The position numbers and the translations under genes were made by a program. The notes under the pieces were generated by a model that was given only the letters and a program-made list of their open reading frames with translations, was not told where the DNA came from and did no database searches. Shown here in pieces: positions 16,779 through 26,100 of a stretch of 64,000 bases of DNA. Position 1 is the stretch's first letter. Every line of letters begins with the position of its first letter. Source of the DNA: Ohtaekwangia sp. (GTDB lineage Bacteria; Bacteroidota; Bacteroidia; Cytophagales; Cyclobacteriaceae); NCBI GenBank assembly GCA_021155195.1, contig JAJNPV010000042.1, positions 62,001 through 126,000 of the forward strand. Direction: 5' to 3'.

Positions 16779-18160
16779 AGTTAGATCAATACGATAGCAT
16801 ATATTTCTTAGGCATTGGGGGCATTGGCATGAGCGCTATTGCTCGTTGGTTTAAACATAAGGGTTTGCGTATAGCAGGGTATGATCGAACTCCAACACCG
16901 TTAACACACGAACTGATTGAAGAGGGAATGGAAATTCATTTTGAAGACAAAATTGAATTTATTCCCGGATACATCAGCAAAGAAACGACCTTGGTAGTAT
17001 TTACTCCGGCTATTCCTAAAAATCATGTTGAACATAATTATCTAAAAGAATTAGGATACACAATTCTCAAAAGATCAGAAGTGCTTGGTTTGCTAACTAA
17101 AAATTATAAAACCATTGCCGTAGCAGGAACGCATGGTAAGACAACAACCTCCTCATTGATTGCGCACATATTAAAACATGCAGGTAAGAATATGGTTGCG
17201 TTTCTGGGTGGCATTACAGCCAACTATGAATCAAACTTAGTAATGCATGGCGAAGTAAATGAAGAAACCTTGGTGGTGGCTGAGGCCGATGAGTTTGATC
17301 GTTCATTTCTGAGATTATTTCCTCATACTGCAGTAGTCACTTCAGCGGATGCCGATCACTTAGACATCTATGGCGATCACTTGCAGATGTTAAGTTCTTA
17401 CAAAGAGTTTATTAGTCAGATTAGTAACAGAGGTAACCTGATCATTCATGAATCCATTGCCTTGTTAGCGAATGAAGTGGAACATTTAAAGAAAGAAACA
17501 TATGGCATGAGCCGGGGACAATTTTTTGCCGGCAATATCGTCCCGATTAGTCGTGACGGATTTTTTGAATTCGACCTTGTAGGCTTTGCTAAGAAGATCG
17601 AAAAAATACAACTCGGTGTCCCTGGTTTTCATAATATGGAAAATGCTATTGCAGCCATATTGGTAGCATTGAAGTTTGGTATTCATGAAAAAACAATTCG
17701 TGAAGCACTTGCTTCTTTCCGTGGTGTGAAGAGAAGATTTGAGTATGTGATCCGCAAAGATAACTTGATTTACATCGATGACTATGCGCATCATCCAACT
17801 GAAATCGAAGCATTCCTTAGATCGTTGAAGGAAATGTACAAGGGCAAAAAGATTACAGTAATCTTTCAGCCTCACTTGTTTACTCGTACGCGTGATTTCG
17901 CTAAGGAGTTTTCGAAAAGCCTTAGTCTGGCAGACGAATTATTGTTGATGGACATTTATCCGGCCCGCGAAGAACCTATTCCCGGTGTTACTTCTGATAT
18001 ACTTTTCAAGGACATATCAAGTCCGGTAAAAATCAGGTGCTCTAAAAAGAACTTGCTGCAGCGATTGGAAGATATGGACGTGGAAGTGCTGGCGACCGTT
18101 GGAGCAGGAGACATTGACACATTTGTGAAACCGATTAAAGAGATGTTAAGTCGCAAGTGA
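16775..18160 (+). CDS. murC: UDP-MurNAc:L-Ala ligase MurC
   Basis: The 461-residue Mur ligase adds the first stem-peptide residue. Motifs are 'YFLGIGGIGMSAIARWF' (UDP-binding glycine loop), 'AGTHGKTTTSSLI' (Lys122), 'EADEFDRSFL' and 'DDYAHHPTEI'. Overlaps murG by 4 bp and ends one base before ftsQ, indicating one transcript. Confidence 0.96.
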   Translation: MKLDQYDSIYFLGIGGIGMSAIARWFKHKGLRIAGYDRTPTPLTHELIEEGMEIHFEDKIEFIPGYISKETTLVVFTPAIPKNHVEHNYLKELGYTILKRSEVLGLLTKNYKTIAVAGTHGKTTTSSLIAHILKHAGKNMVAFLGGITANYESNLVMHGEVNEETLVVAEADEFDRSFLRLFPHTAVVTSADADHLDIYGDHLQMLSSYKEFISQISNRGNLIIHESIALLANEVEHLKKETYGMSRGQFFAGNIVPISRDGFFEFDLVGFAKKIEKIQLGVPGFHNMENAIAAILVALKFGIHEKTIREALASFRGVKRRFEYVIRKDNLIYIDDYAHHPTEIEAFLRSLKEMYKGKKITVIFQPHLFTRTRDFAKEFSKSLSLADELLLMDIYPAREEPIPGVTSDILFKDISSPVKIRCSKKNLLQRLEDMDVEVLATVGAGDIDTFVKPIKEMLSRK

Positions 18161-18161
18161 T

Positions 18162-18926
18162 ATGAAGTGGAAATTGAAAATCCGTAAAGAAGTGAAGATA
18201 GCTGTTGCGTTAATCGCAATCTCAGTTTTGATCGCTTTTAGTTCGCGAAAGCAGGATGGACTGGTATGCAAAGATATTTCAATTGATCTGGAGAATGTGC
18301 ATGAGAATCATTTCCTGGATGAAGCGGATGTGATGAAGTTGGTGGAAGGAAGTGGGCAAAAGATTATCGGTAGCAGTTTGGAGAACATCAATCTAAAAGC
18401 GATTGAAACCCGGTTGAAATATGACAAGCATATACTCGATGCGGAATTGTTTAGCGACCTGAAAGGAAACCTGGTTGTAAATGTTGAATTGCGCAGGCCT
18501 ATTGCTCGGATTGTTCAGGAAGATGCACAGGATGCCTACATCGCAGAGGATGGTGTGTTTATGCCTGTATCGGAGAAGTATTCTTCACGAGTTACATTGA
18601 TTAGTGGTTCCTACATGAAAGCACTTTTAAAGAATGAAAGTCTTAAAGCAAGTGAAGAAGGAACTCAATTATTGGAAATGATCGAATTTATAAACGATGA
18701 TAAATTCTGGAAAGCGCAGATCGCTCAATTGGATATAAACTCGAATGGAAAAATAATTATTTATCCGCAGATGACCGGGCAACGCGTGGAGTTTGGTAAG
18801 GTAGATGACTATGAACTGAAGCTTAAAAAGCTAATGATTTTTTATAAGGAGATTCTTCCTCAAAAGGGTTGGACTCATTATCAGCGTGTGAATTTAGAAT
18901 ATGCAGGACAAATTGTGGCAGAATAA
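18162..18926 (+). CDS. ftsQ: FtsQ-like cell division protein
   Basis: The 254-residue protein has one membrane helix ('VKIAVALIAISVLIAFSS', about residues 9-26) followed by a periplasmic POTRA-like region ('SGQKIIGSSLENINLKAIETRL') and beta domain ('VVNVELRRPIARIV'). FtsQ links early Z-ring proteins to FtsL and FtsWI. Sequence conservation is weak; the call rests on topology and its place between murC and ftsA. Confidence 0.88.
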   Translation: MKWKLKIRKEVKIAVALIAISVLIAFSSRKQDGLVCKDISIDLENVHENHFLDEADVMKLVEGSGQKIIGSSLENINLKAIETRLKYDKHILDAELFSDLKGNLVVNVELRRPIARIVQEDAQDAYIAEDGVFMPVSEKYSSRVTLISGSYMKALLKNESLKASEEGTQLLEMIEFINDDKFWKAQIAQLDINSNGKIIIYPQMTGQRVEFGKVDDYELKLKKLMIFYKEILPQKGWTHYQRVNLEYAGQIVAE

Positions 18927-18980
18927 AATCAATGCAGATATTTTTTAAACTATAACAACCACTAACAACAAATAAGAGTC

Positions 18981-20291
18981 ATGGAAAATGAAAAAATAAT
19001 AGTAGGTCTTGATATCGGAACAACCAAGATCTGTGCAATCGTTGGCCGTAAGAACGAGTTCGGAAAACTTGAAGTACTCGGTATGGGCAAGGCAGAATCT
19101 GAAGGTGTTATCAAAGGCATCGTAACAAACATTGACAAAACTGTCTTTGCTATTGAAAAGGCAATTAAAGAGGCAAGTGAAATGTCGGGCATTGACATTG
19201 GCGTTGTCAATGTAGGGATTGCCGGGCAGCACATTCGCAGCTCCATTCATCATGGCAGCATCACGCGCATGTCTAAGGAAGACGAGGTGAGCATCGAAGA
19301 TGTGAATCGTCTTACGGAAGATATGTATCGCATTGTGATTCCGCCTGGCAGCGAGATTATTCACGTAATGCCACAAGATTATTCTGTGGATTATGAAGAA
19401 GGCATCAAGGATCCGGTAGGAATGAGTGGGGTAAAGTTGGAGGCCGACTTCCATATCATTACTGCACAAACCAGTGCAATTAATAACATTAACAAGTGTG
19501 TACGCAGAGCGGGTCTTGAAATTCAGGATTTAATTCTTGAACCGCTAGCATCAAGCCTGGCTGTGTTAAGCGAAGAAGAAAAAGAAGCGGGTGTTTGTTT
19601 GATTGATATTGGAGGTGGCACCACAGACATTGCAGTTTTTCATGATAGCATAATTCGTCACACAGCAGTTATTCCATTCGGTGGAAATATTTTAACCAGC
19701 GACATCCAACATGGTTTGATGGTGATGGCTAAGCAAGCTGAGCAATTGAAAACTCGTTTTGGTAAAGCCATTGCTGAAGAAGCAAGCCCGAATGAAATCG
19801 TTTCTATTCCGGGCATTCGCAATAGAACAGCAAAAGAAATTTCAGTAAAAAATCTATCGAGCATTATTCAAGCGCGCATGGAAGAAATTATTGAAATGGC
19901 GCATACAGAAATTATCAATTCCGGATATGAAAATCGACTTGCAGGTGGAATTGTAATTACAGGCGGTGGTTCTCAACTCAGTTGCTTGAAACAATTAGTT
20001 GAGTATATGACCGGCATGGATGCTCGCATAGGATATCCTAATGAACATTTAGGAAAAAGCAAAATGGAAGTAGTGAAGAGTCCGATGTATGCTACATCGG
20101 TGGGTCTTGTGTTATCAGGTTTCCGTTCGTTGGATGAACGTACTGAACGATACAAGGAAGCAAAGGGTGCACAGAAAGTTGTGAAAGTGAAGAAAGAGAA
20201 ACTGAATCCAGCTTCTGACTTTTTCTCTAACATACTTAATAAAACAAAGGGGTTATTGATTGATGACCTCGATGGAAAAAATGAATATTGA
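18981..20291 (+). CDS. ftsA: cell division protein FtsA
   Basis: The 436-residue actin-like ATPase anchors FtsZ to the membrane. Phosphate loop 1 is 'GLDIGTTKICAIVG', phosphate loop 2 'CLIDIGGGTTDIAVF', the adenosine motif 'GGIVITGGGSQL'. The SHS2 1C domain falls in between ('IIHVMPQDYSVD'). The C-terminal tail ('SDFFSNILNKTKGLLIDD') looks like the amphipathic membrane-targeting helix. 24 bp separate it from ftsZ. Confidence 0.97.
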   Translation: MENEKIIVGLDIGTTKICAIVGRKNEFGKLEVLGMGKAESEGVIKGIVTNIDKTVFAIEKAIKEASEMSGIDIGVVNVGIAGQHIRSSIHHGSITRMSKEDEVSIEDVNRLTEDMYRIVIPPGSEIIHVMPQDYSVDYEEGIKDPVGMSGVKLEADFHIITAQTSAINNINKCVRRAGLEIQDLILEPLASSLAVLSEEEKEAGVCLIDIGGGTTDIAVFHDSIIRHTAVIPFGGNILTSDIQHGLMVMAKQAEQLKTRFGKAIAEEASPNEIVSIPGIRNRTAKEISVKNLSSIIQARMEEIIEMAHTEIINSGYENRLAGGIVITGGGSQLSCLKQLVEYMTGMDARIGYPNEHLGKSKMEVVKSPMYATSVGLVLSGFRSLDERTERYKEAKGAQKVVKVKKEKLNPASDFFSNILNKTKGLLIDDLDGKNEY

Positions 20292-20315
20292 ATTAACCAC
20301 TAAACACTAATTGTC

Positions 20316-21899
20316 ATGTTTGAACCAGTAACAGGATACAAATTTGACCTCCCGAAACACCATAAATCAATTATTAAGGTAATTGGTGTTGGTGGAGGAG
20401 GTAGCAATGCGGTGAACCATATGTTTCGACAAGGCATCAAGGATGTTGAGTTTGTCGTTGCTAACACCGACTTACAAGCACTAAATAGCAGCCCCGTTCC
20501 ATACAAACTTCAACTTGGAGTAAATCTTACCGAAGGTCTTGGCTGCGGAGCCAACCCTGAAGTGGGTAGGGCAGCTGCTGTAGAAAGCAAAGAGCAAATT
20601 CGGGAAATGCTGATGGGTACCAAGATGGTCTTTGTTACTGCCGGAATGGGCGGTGGCACCGGAACCGGAGCAGCACCGGTGATTGCTAAGATTGCCAAGG
20701 ATATGGACATCCTTACAGTTGGGATTGTGACTGCACCTTTTTCTTTTGAAGGAAAGAAAAAAATGACACAAGCTGAATTGGGGATAGATGCCTTTAGATC
20801 CAGTTGCGATACCGTACTGGTAATATTGAATGATAAGCTTCGCGAGATCTACGGAAATCTTTCTATTGGTCAGGCTTTTGGTGAAGCGGATAATGTGTTG
20901 ACTACAGCAGCAAAAGGTATTGCTGAAATAATCACCTTGGCGGGATATGTGAATGTTGATTTTCAGGATGTACGCACGGTGATGTTGAATGCCGGTGCAG
21001 CCGTAATGGGATCAGCAGAAACACGTGGTGAAAGCCGGGCTATCAAAGCAGCACAACTTGCACTAGCATCTCCGTTGTTGGATAATCATGATATCATGGG
21101 GGCCAAGAAGATCTTGCTTTCGATTATTTCCGGTGAGGAAGCAGAACTTCAGATGGATGAATTAACAACTATCACAGAATATATTCAGGAGCAAGCGGGT
21201 GATGAAGCGGAGGTAATTTTTGGTCATGGTGTAGATCCTGATTTGGGAGATCGCATTCGTACCACAGTAATTGCAACAGGATTTGTTTCTGAAAGAATGT
21301 TGAAAGCGCAAACGGATTCAAAAAAGGTTCATGAGTTAGACCGCTCTCAAATTTCTTTGTTCGGTACAGTAGATAATTCAGTCAACCAACAAAATCAGGA
21401 ATTGCAATTGAAACTGAAGCCTGACAATGACAAGCCAATCCTCAAAGAGGATAAGAAAGAAGAATTGCCTCCGGCAAAAGAGGAAAAACAGGAACGTACG
21501 TACTTTTTCGAAGTACCAAACAAGGTTGAGTCGAACTCTCAAGAAGAAGATGAAGGTGAAGAAAGTTTGTTCGGTAGCGATGAAGAAGAATTTGATTTGG
21601 GAAAAGAGATTTCGGCCGATCAGGTAATCAATGAAGAGGGAATGATGGAAGTGCGCAGAACCAAAAAGAGATTGGAAGAGCAAGCCCGCGCCCGCAGAGA
21701 AAAACTGCAATCCGCTAAGAAGAATGAAATGTCCAAAGAGGAGTTTAACGAAAAATGGACCTTGCCTGCTTACTTACGGAGAGGAGTGAAAATGGACAAC
21801 GTGCCGCATTCCTCTGAGCCCTTTATTTCACGCTATAACCTGAACGATGATAATAATCTTTTAGGCAACAATAAATTTCTGCATGACAATGTGGATTAA
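20316..21899 (+). CDS. ftsZ: cell division GTPase FtsZ
   Basis: The 527-residue tubulin homologue forms the Z ring. The GTP-binding 'GVGGGGSNAVNHM' and signature 'GMGGGTGTGAAPV' are intact, as are the T7-loop words 'DFQDVRTVM'. Residues ~340-490 form a long acidic, Lys/Glu-rich linker, longer than in E. coli but usual for Bacteroidota, ending in a short C-terminal peptide ('SRYNLNDDNNLLGNNKFL') for partner binding. It closes the dcw cluster; a repeat unit starts five bases after the stop. Confidence 0.97.
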   Translation: MFEPVTGYKFDLPKHHKSIIKVIGVGGGGSNAVNHMFRQGIKDVEFVVANTDLQALNSSPVPYKLQLGVNLTEGLGCGANPEVGRAAAVESKEQIREMLMGTKMVFVTAGMGGGTGTGAAPVIAKIAKDMDILTVGIVTAPFSFEGKKKMTQAELGIDAFRSSCDTVLVILNDKLREIYGNLSIGQAFGEADNVLTTAAKGIAEIITLAGYVNVDFQDVRTVMLNAGAAVMGSAETRGESRAIKAAQLALASPLLDNHDIMGAKKILLSIISGEEAELQMDELTTITEYIQEQAGDEAEVIFGHGVDPDLGDRIRTTVIATGFVSERMLKAQTDSKKVHELDRSQISLFGTVDNSVNQQNQELQLKLKPDNDKPILKEDKKEELPPAKEEKQERTYFFEVPNKVESNSQEEDEGEESLFGSDEEEFDLGKEISADQVINEEGMMEVRRTKKRLEEQARARREKLQSAKKNEMSKEEFNEKWTLPAYLRRGVKMDNVPHSSEPFISRYNLNDDNNLLGNNKFLHDNVD

Positions 21900-21904
21900 A
21901 GAAA

Positions 21905-21994
21905 GTACGATTGTTGATTTACAAAGTACGAATGAGGCCAAACCGTATAATGGCCATCAAGATGAATTTGTAAATCGTAATTCTAAAATCTTAA
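21905..21994. repeat. miniature inverted-repeat unit downstream of ftsZ (same ends as 12682-13109)
   Basis: The left end 21905-21935 matches the left end of the mraY-murD unit at 25 of 31 positions by hand alignment. The reverse complement of 21966-21994 matches the same end at 24 of 29. The ~30-bp middle has a small hairpin (GGCCA 21936-21940, TGGCC 21951-21955) and no gene. It looks like a non-autonomous, MITE-like relative of the four-helix-bundle element. Confidence 0.6.
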
Positions 21995-22103
21995 ATCCTT
22001 GAAGAAATGGCATATCCGGCACGACTGGTGTTTTACTCCATTCGTAGTGGTTGTTGGTGGTAAATATTTTTTGCCGGTGCCGGAGTGCCTTATTTTTTAA
22101 ACT

Positions 22104-22126
22104 GAGTTAACCCATTTTTTTAACTC
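22104..22126 (+). terminator. weak hairpin after ftsZ
   Basis: GAGTTAA (22104-22110) pairs with TTAACTC (22120-22126) around a loop holding a T-run. It immediately precedes a stronger hairpin, so the two may act together to end dcw transcription. Confidence 0.35.
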
Positions 22127-22127
22127 G

Positions 22128-22159
22128 ACTGCCTCACTTGATTTTTCAGGTGAGGCAGT
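22128..22159 (+). terminator. probable terminator of the dcw cluster
   Basis: ACTGCCTCAC (22128-22137) pairs perfectly with GTGAGGCAGT (22150-22159), and the stem extends inward past one mismatch to a TTTT loop. The downstream tract (TCACTTTTC) is only moderately T-rich. The remainder of the 378-bp spacer 21900-22277 shows no gene. Confidence 0.5.
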
Positions 22160-22277
22160 TCACTTTTCAAGTAGCTGATAATCAGTTGTAGTATCTTGGT
22201 TGGCATAACTACCAAATTTCATAGAAGCCCTCTGGCACTTCAATTGTTTTAGTAGCTGGAAACAAACAAGTACAGCT

Positions 22278-22685
22278 ATGAAAACAAGATTACTTTTTTT
22301 GGCCGCAAGTTTATTTTTAGTTTCCTGCGATATACTAATCGTTGAACCGGCCTACGATTCTCGGGATCAGGTAATTGGTTCTTATAAAGTAGATGAATAC
22401 AGCCAAACCTATAATGAACACATACGTTTTTACGTTTACATCCGTAAATCAGGAGGCAGTTATTCGGATAATGTGGTTATAGAGAATTTCTACAATGCCA
22501 ATGTGGATGTTCGGGCAGAAATTGTTGGTGATAAAATTTACATCAACCGACAAGTTGTGAATGGATATGAGATAGAAGGAGTAGGTACCATTTATTTTGA
22601 TTTAATCCGATTCAATTATTCTGTTAAGGATCTTTATTACGATCGACCTGTTGATTTTTGCGAGGCGAAGGCCTGGTTCGAGTAA
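22278..22685 (+). CDS. small lipoprotein of unknown function
   Basis: The 135-residue protein has a type II signal peptide with lipobox 'FLVSC' (lipid-modified Cys about residue 17). The mature part is predicted beta-rich ('IGSYKVDEYSQTYNEHIRFYVYIRKSGGSY') and resembles small beta-barrel-like exported proteins of Bacteroidota, but I recognise no named family. It stands alone, downstream of the dcw terminators and convergent with trxA, sharing a bidirectional terminator. Confidence 0.7.
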   Translation: MKTRLLFLAASLFLVSCDILIVEPAYDSRDQVIGSYKVDEYSQTYNEHIRFYVYIRKSGGSYSDNVVIENFYNANVDVRAEIVGDKIYINRQVVNGYEIEGVGTIYFDLIRFNYSVKDLYYDRPVDFCEAKAWFE

Positions 22686-22702
22686 AAATAAATGGAGCAA
22701 AA

Positions 22703-22734
22703 AAGAAGTCAGTACAAACCTGTACTGACTTCTT
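22703..22734. terminator. bidirectional terminator between lipoprotein gene and trxA
   Basis: AAGAAGTCAGTACA (22703-22716) and TGTACTGACTTCTT (22721-22734) form a perfect 14-bp stem with an AACC loop. There is an A-tract before it and a T-rich tract after it, suiting both convergent genes. Confidence 0.8.
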
Positions 22735-22754
22735 CATTTTAGAGGCTTGGAAGA

Positions 22755-23078
22755 TTAAACTACCTGAGCTTGTATTTTCTGCGAAAGGACAGACTTAGGC
22801 ACTGCACCCACTTGTTTGTCAACTACCTGACCATTTTTGAAAACAAGAAGGGTAGGGATTGAGCGAACTCCAAAGCGAGCTGTTACTTGCGGATTTTCAT
22901 CCACATTTAGCTTAGCTATCACTGCTTTGCCTTCATAATCACCTGCCAGCTCTTCTACAACCGGGCCAATCATTTTACAAGGGCCACACCATTCTGCCCA
23001 AAAGTCAACTAAAACAGGCTTATCGGTGTTGATTGCCTGATCAAAATTAGAGTCGTTAAGTTCCAAAGTTTTACCCAT
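22755..23078 (-). CDS. trxA: thioredoxin
   Basis: The 107-residue protein is a classic thioredoxin: 'VDFWAEWCGPCKMIGP' with the redox pair Cys31/Cys34, 'KLNVDENPQVTARFGVRSIPTLLVFKNG' with the cis-Pro, and the C-terminal amphipathic helix. It reduces cytoplasmic disulfides, including ribonucleotide reductase. It lies 25 bp downstream of dnaE on the same strand and may be co-transcribed. Confidence 0.96.
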   Translation of the reverse strand: MGKTLELNDSNFDQAINTDKPVLVDFWAEWCGPCKMIGPVVEELAGDYEGKAVIAKLNVDENPQVTARFGVRSIPTLLVFKNGQVVDKQVGAVPKSVLSQKIQAQVV

Positions 23079-23103
23079 GATATAAGGATTAAAGCGTTTA
23101 TGT

Positions 23104-26100
23104 TTATTGTATTTCGTATTCTAATGTGTCCAACACAAAGGTAGGTGAATTTGTTCCAATTTCTTCTTTTTCTGATGACGGTGGTTTAGTAATCGATTCC
23201 GTGAGCCAGCGGGTTTCAGATTTGTCGGTAACCACTCCAACCTCAGCCACTTTTTTTAGCTCCCTGATGAATTCATTGTTGACTTTAATGCGGAATTCCC
23301 TGGATAGCAATTCAGTTTGAATTCCTTCCTCTTCATCACGCAAGTAGAACGTAAGGTTTGAATTACCTTTATTTTTTTTACAAAGTTTACCAAGTTTATC
23401 AACCAGGTTTGATGATACCGAATCAACGGATAATCGCAAGGCCAACCCTTGAACGCGTTTGCTCGCCAATTCATTCAACAAATCAATATTTCTGATTTTG
23501 AATTCTAAACTTTGATCGCCCCATGCTTTACGTACCACCGCACCTTCAACAAACAAAAATAATCCGGGCATCAGGAAGGATTTGAATTTGAGGTACTCAT
23601 CACTCCATAACATAAATTCAAATTTTCCACTGTAATCTTCCATCACTAATTTTCCAAAAGGGCGACCTGTTTTGGTCATGCGATGTTCAACACTGGAAAC
23701 AATTCCCCCTAGTTTGCATTCTTTTCCTTCAAGGGCATCAAAGTCGGTAAGTGTTGTGAGCGCTGTTGTGCAAAACGTATCCATTTCAAACTTGAAATTG
23801 TCGAGCGGATGACCGGAGATATAAACACCCACTACTTCTTTTTCAAAATGAAGTTTTTCTATTTCACTAAAAGGCTCAAGTGGTTCTATTTTAGGCGCTG
23901 GCATTTGCGTGCCTGTGGATTCGCCAAACAAACTGGCCTGTGCACTTTGCTCTTCCTGATGCATTTTACTTGAATACCGAATCACTTTTTCGGTAAGTGA
24001 AAGATCACCATCTTTTGCAGACATGTATTGCCTGCGATGATATTCGGTAAAGCAATCGAACGCTCCGGATAATGCAAGACATTCGAATGTCTTTTTATTG
24101 ACCGCTTTTTGACTTAGTCTTTTGGCGAAATCGAAAATGTCTTTGTATGGACCATGTGAGTCACGCTCTATAATAATGGATTCCACAGCAGCTTCACCGG
24201 CTCCTTTAATAGCACCTAATCCAAATCGTACTTGTCCTTGGTTGTTTACTTCAAAGTGAACTCCCGATTCGTTTACATGTGGACCCAATACTTCAATCCC
24301 TTGCTTTCTACAGTCTTCAATGAAATACGTTACGTTATCTAAATTACTTTGAGAGTGGGTGAGAATCGCAGCCATATAATCGGCCGGATAATTGGCTTTG
24401 AGATAGGCAGTTTGATAAGCCACTAATGAATAGCAAGTAGAATGTGACTTGTTGAATGCATATTGTGCAAACGCTTCCCAGTCTTTCCAGACTTTTTCTG
24501 CCACTCGTTCATCATGGCCATTGGTTTTACAACCGGCAATGAACTTGTCTTTCATTTTATCCAACACCTCTTTCTGCTTCTTACCCATTGCCTTACGAAG
24601 TACATCGGCATCGCCTTTCGAGAAGTTGGCAAGCTTCTGCGAAAGCAACATCACTTGCTCCTGGTATACAGTAATGCCATACGTATCTTTTAAATATTCC
24701 TCCATTTCGGGGAGGTCATATTTAATAGGTTCGCGGCCATTCTTACGCGCAATGAAAGCAGGAATGTATTCCATCGGCCCTGGTCGGTACAAGGCGTTCA
24801 TCGCGATAAGGTCTTCAAATTTATCAGGCTTCAGGCTTCGCAAATAGTTTTGCATGCCATCCGATTCAAACTGAAATGTTCCGGTGGTATCTCCACGTTG
24901 ATAAAGTTGATACGTAGTTAAATCATCTAAAGGAATTTTATCAATGTCGATTTCAATTCCTTTTCGCTTTTTAATATTTCTGATCGCTGTCTTCATAATA
25001 GAGAGCGTGGTAAGACCCAAAAAGTCCATCTTCAGCATCCCAGCACTTTCTACTACGCTGTTATCAAACTGCGTTACCAACATGTCCGAATCGCGTGCAG
25101 TGGAAACCGGAACTAATTTGGTTAACTCATCGGGCGTGATAATTACACCACAGGCGTGCGTACCTGTATTTCGAAGAGAGCCCTCCAACACAATGGCTTG
25201 TTTGATTACCTGCGCTTTTAGATCGCTCCCTTTTTTAATTTCACTTAGTTCTTTTACTTCTTCAAACGCTTTCGCAAGTGTTGTACCTGGCCGTTCAGGA
25301 ATCATTTTAGCCATGCTATTAGCTTCCGCTAACGGCAACTCCATAACCCGCGCACAATCGCGGATAGAAGACTTTGCAGCCATCGTTCCATAGGTGATAA
25401 TCTGGGCTACCTGACTGTGGCCATATTTTTCAATTACGTATCGAAGTACTTTATCCCGCCCTTCATCATCAAAGTCAATATCAATATCGGGAAGGGATAC
25501 ACGATCCGGATTTAAGAAACGTTCGAATAGCAAATCGTAAGCGATGGGATCTACATTCGTAATTCCAATGCAATAAGCAACAGCGGAACCTGCTGCAGAA
25601 CCCCGACCGGGCCCAACAGAAACCCCCATCTCGCGCGCTTTGCCGGTAAAGTCTTGCACGATCAAAAAATATCCCGGGTAACCGGTGTGTTTGATGGTGG
25701 CTAGTTCAAATTCAAGACGTTCTTTTATTTCAGGTGTTAATTCGGGATAGCGTCTTTTCGCACCTTCATAGGTTAAGTGCTTCAAGTAATCGTCTTCTGT
25801 AGAAAAATCTTTTGGGATTTCGAATTTTGGAAGCATAACGTTTTGCTTCAATTCGTACGTCTCAATTTTATTAATAATCTCACTTACGGTTTCAATCGCT
25901 TCAGGCAAATCGGAGAAAAGCGATTTCATTTCTTCCTGCGATTTGAAATAGAAATTACTGTTCGGCAATCCGTAACGCGTTCCCCGACCGGAACCTATCG
26001 GTGTAGATTGAAACTCGCCTTCTTTAATACAAAGCAAAACATCGTGCGCGTTTGATTCTTCCTTTTCAATATAGAAGCATTCATTGGCAGCGAAATATTT

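Noticed and set aside
6069..21899. Missing murF and ddl as a deletion in the dcw cluster
   Set aside because: In Bacteroidota these genes usually lie elsewhere, so their absence here is normal.
24944..25393. Plus-strand ORF of 149 codons inside dnaE
   Set aside because: It is antisense to the conserved polymerase palm and is explained by codon use of dnaE.
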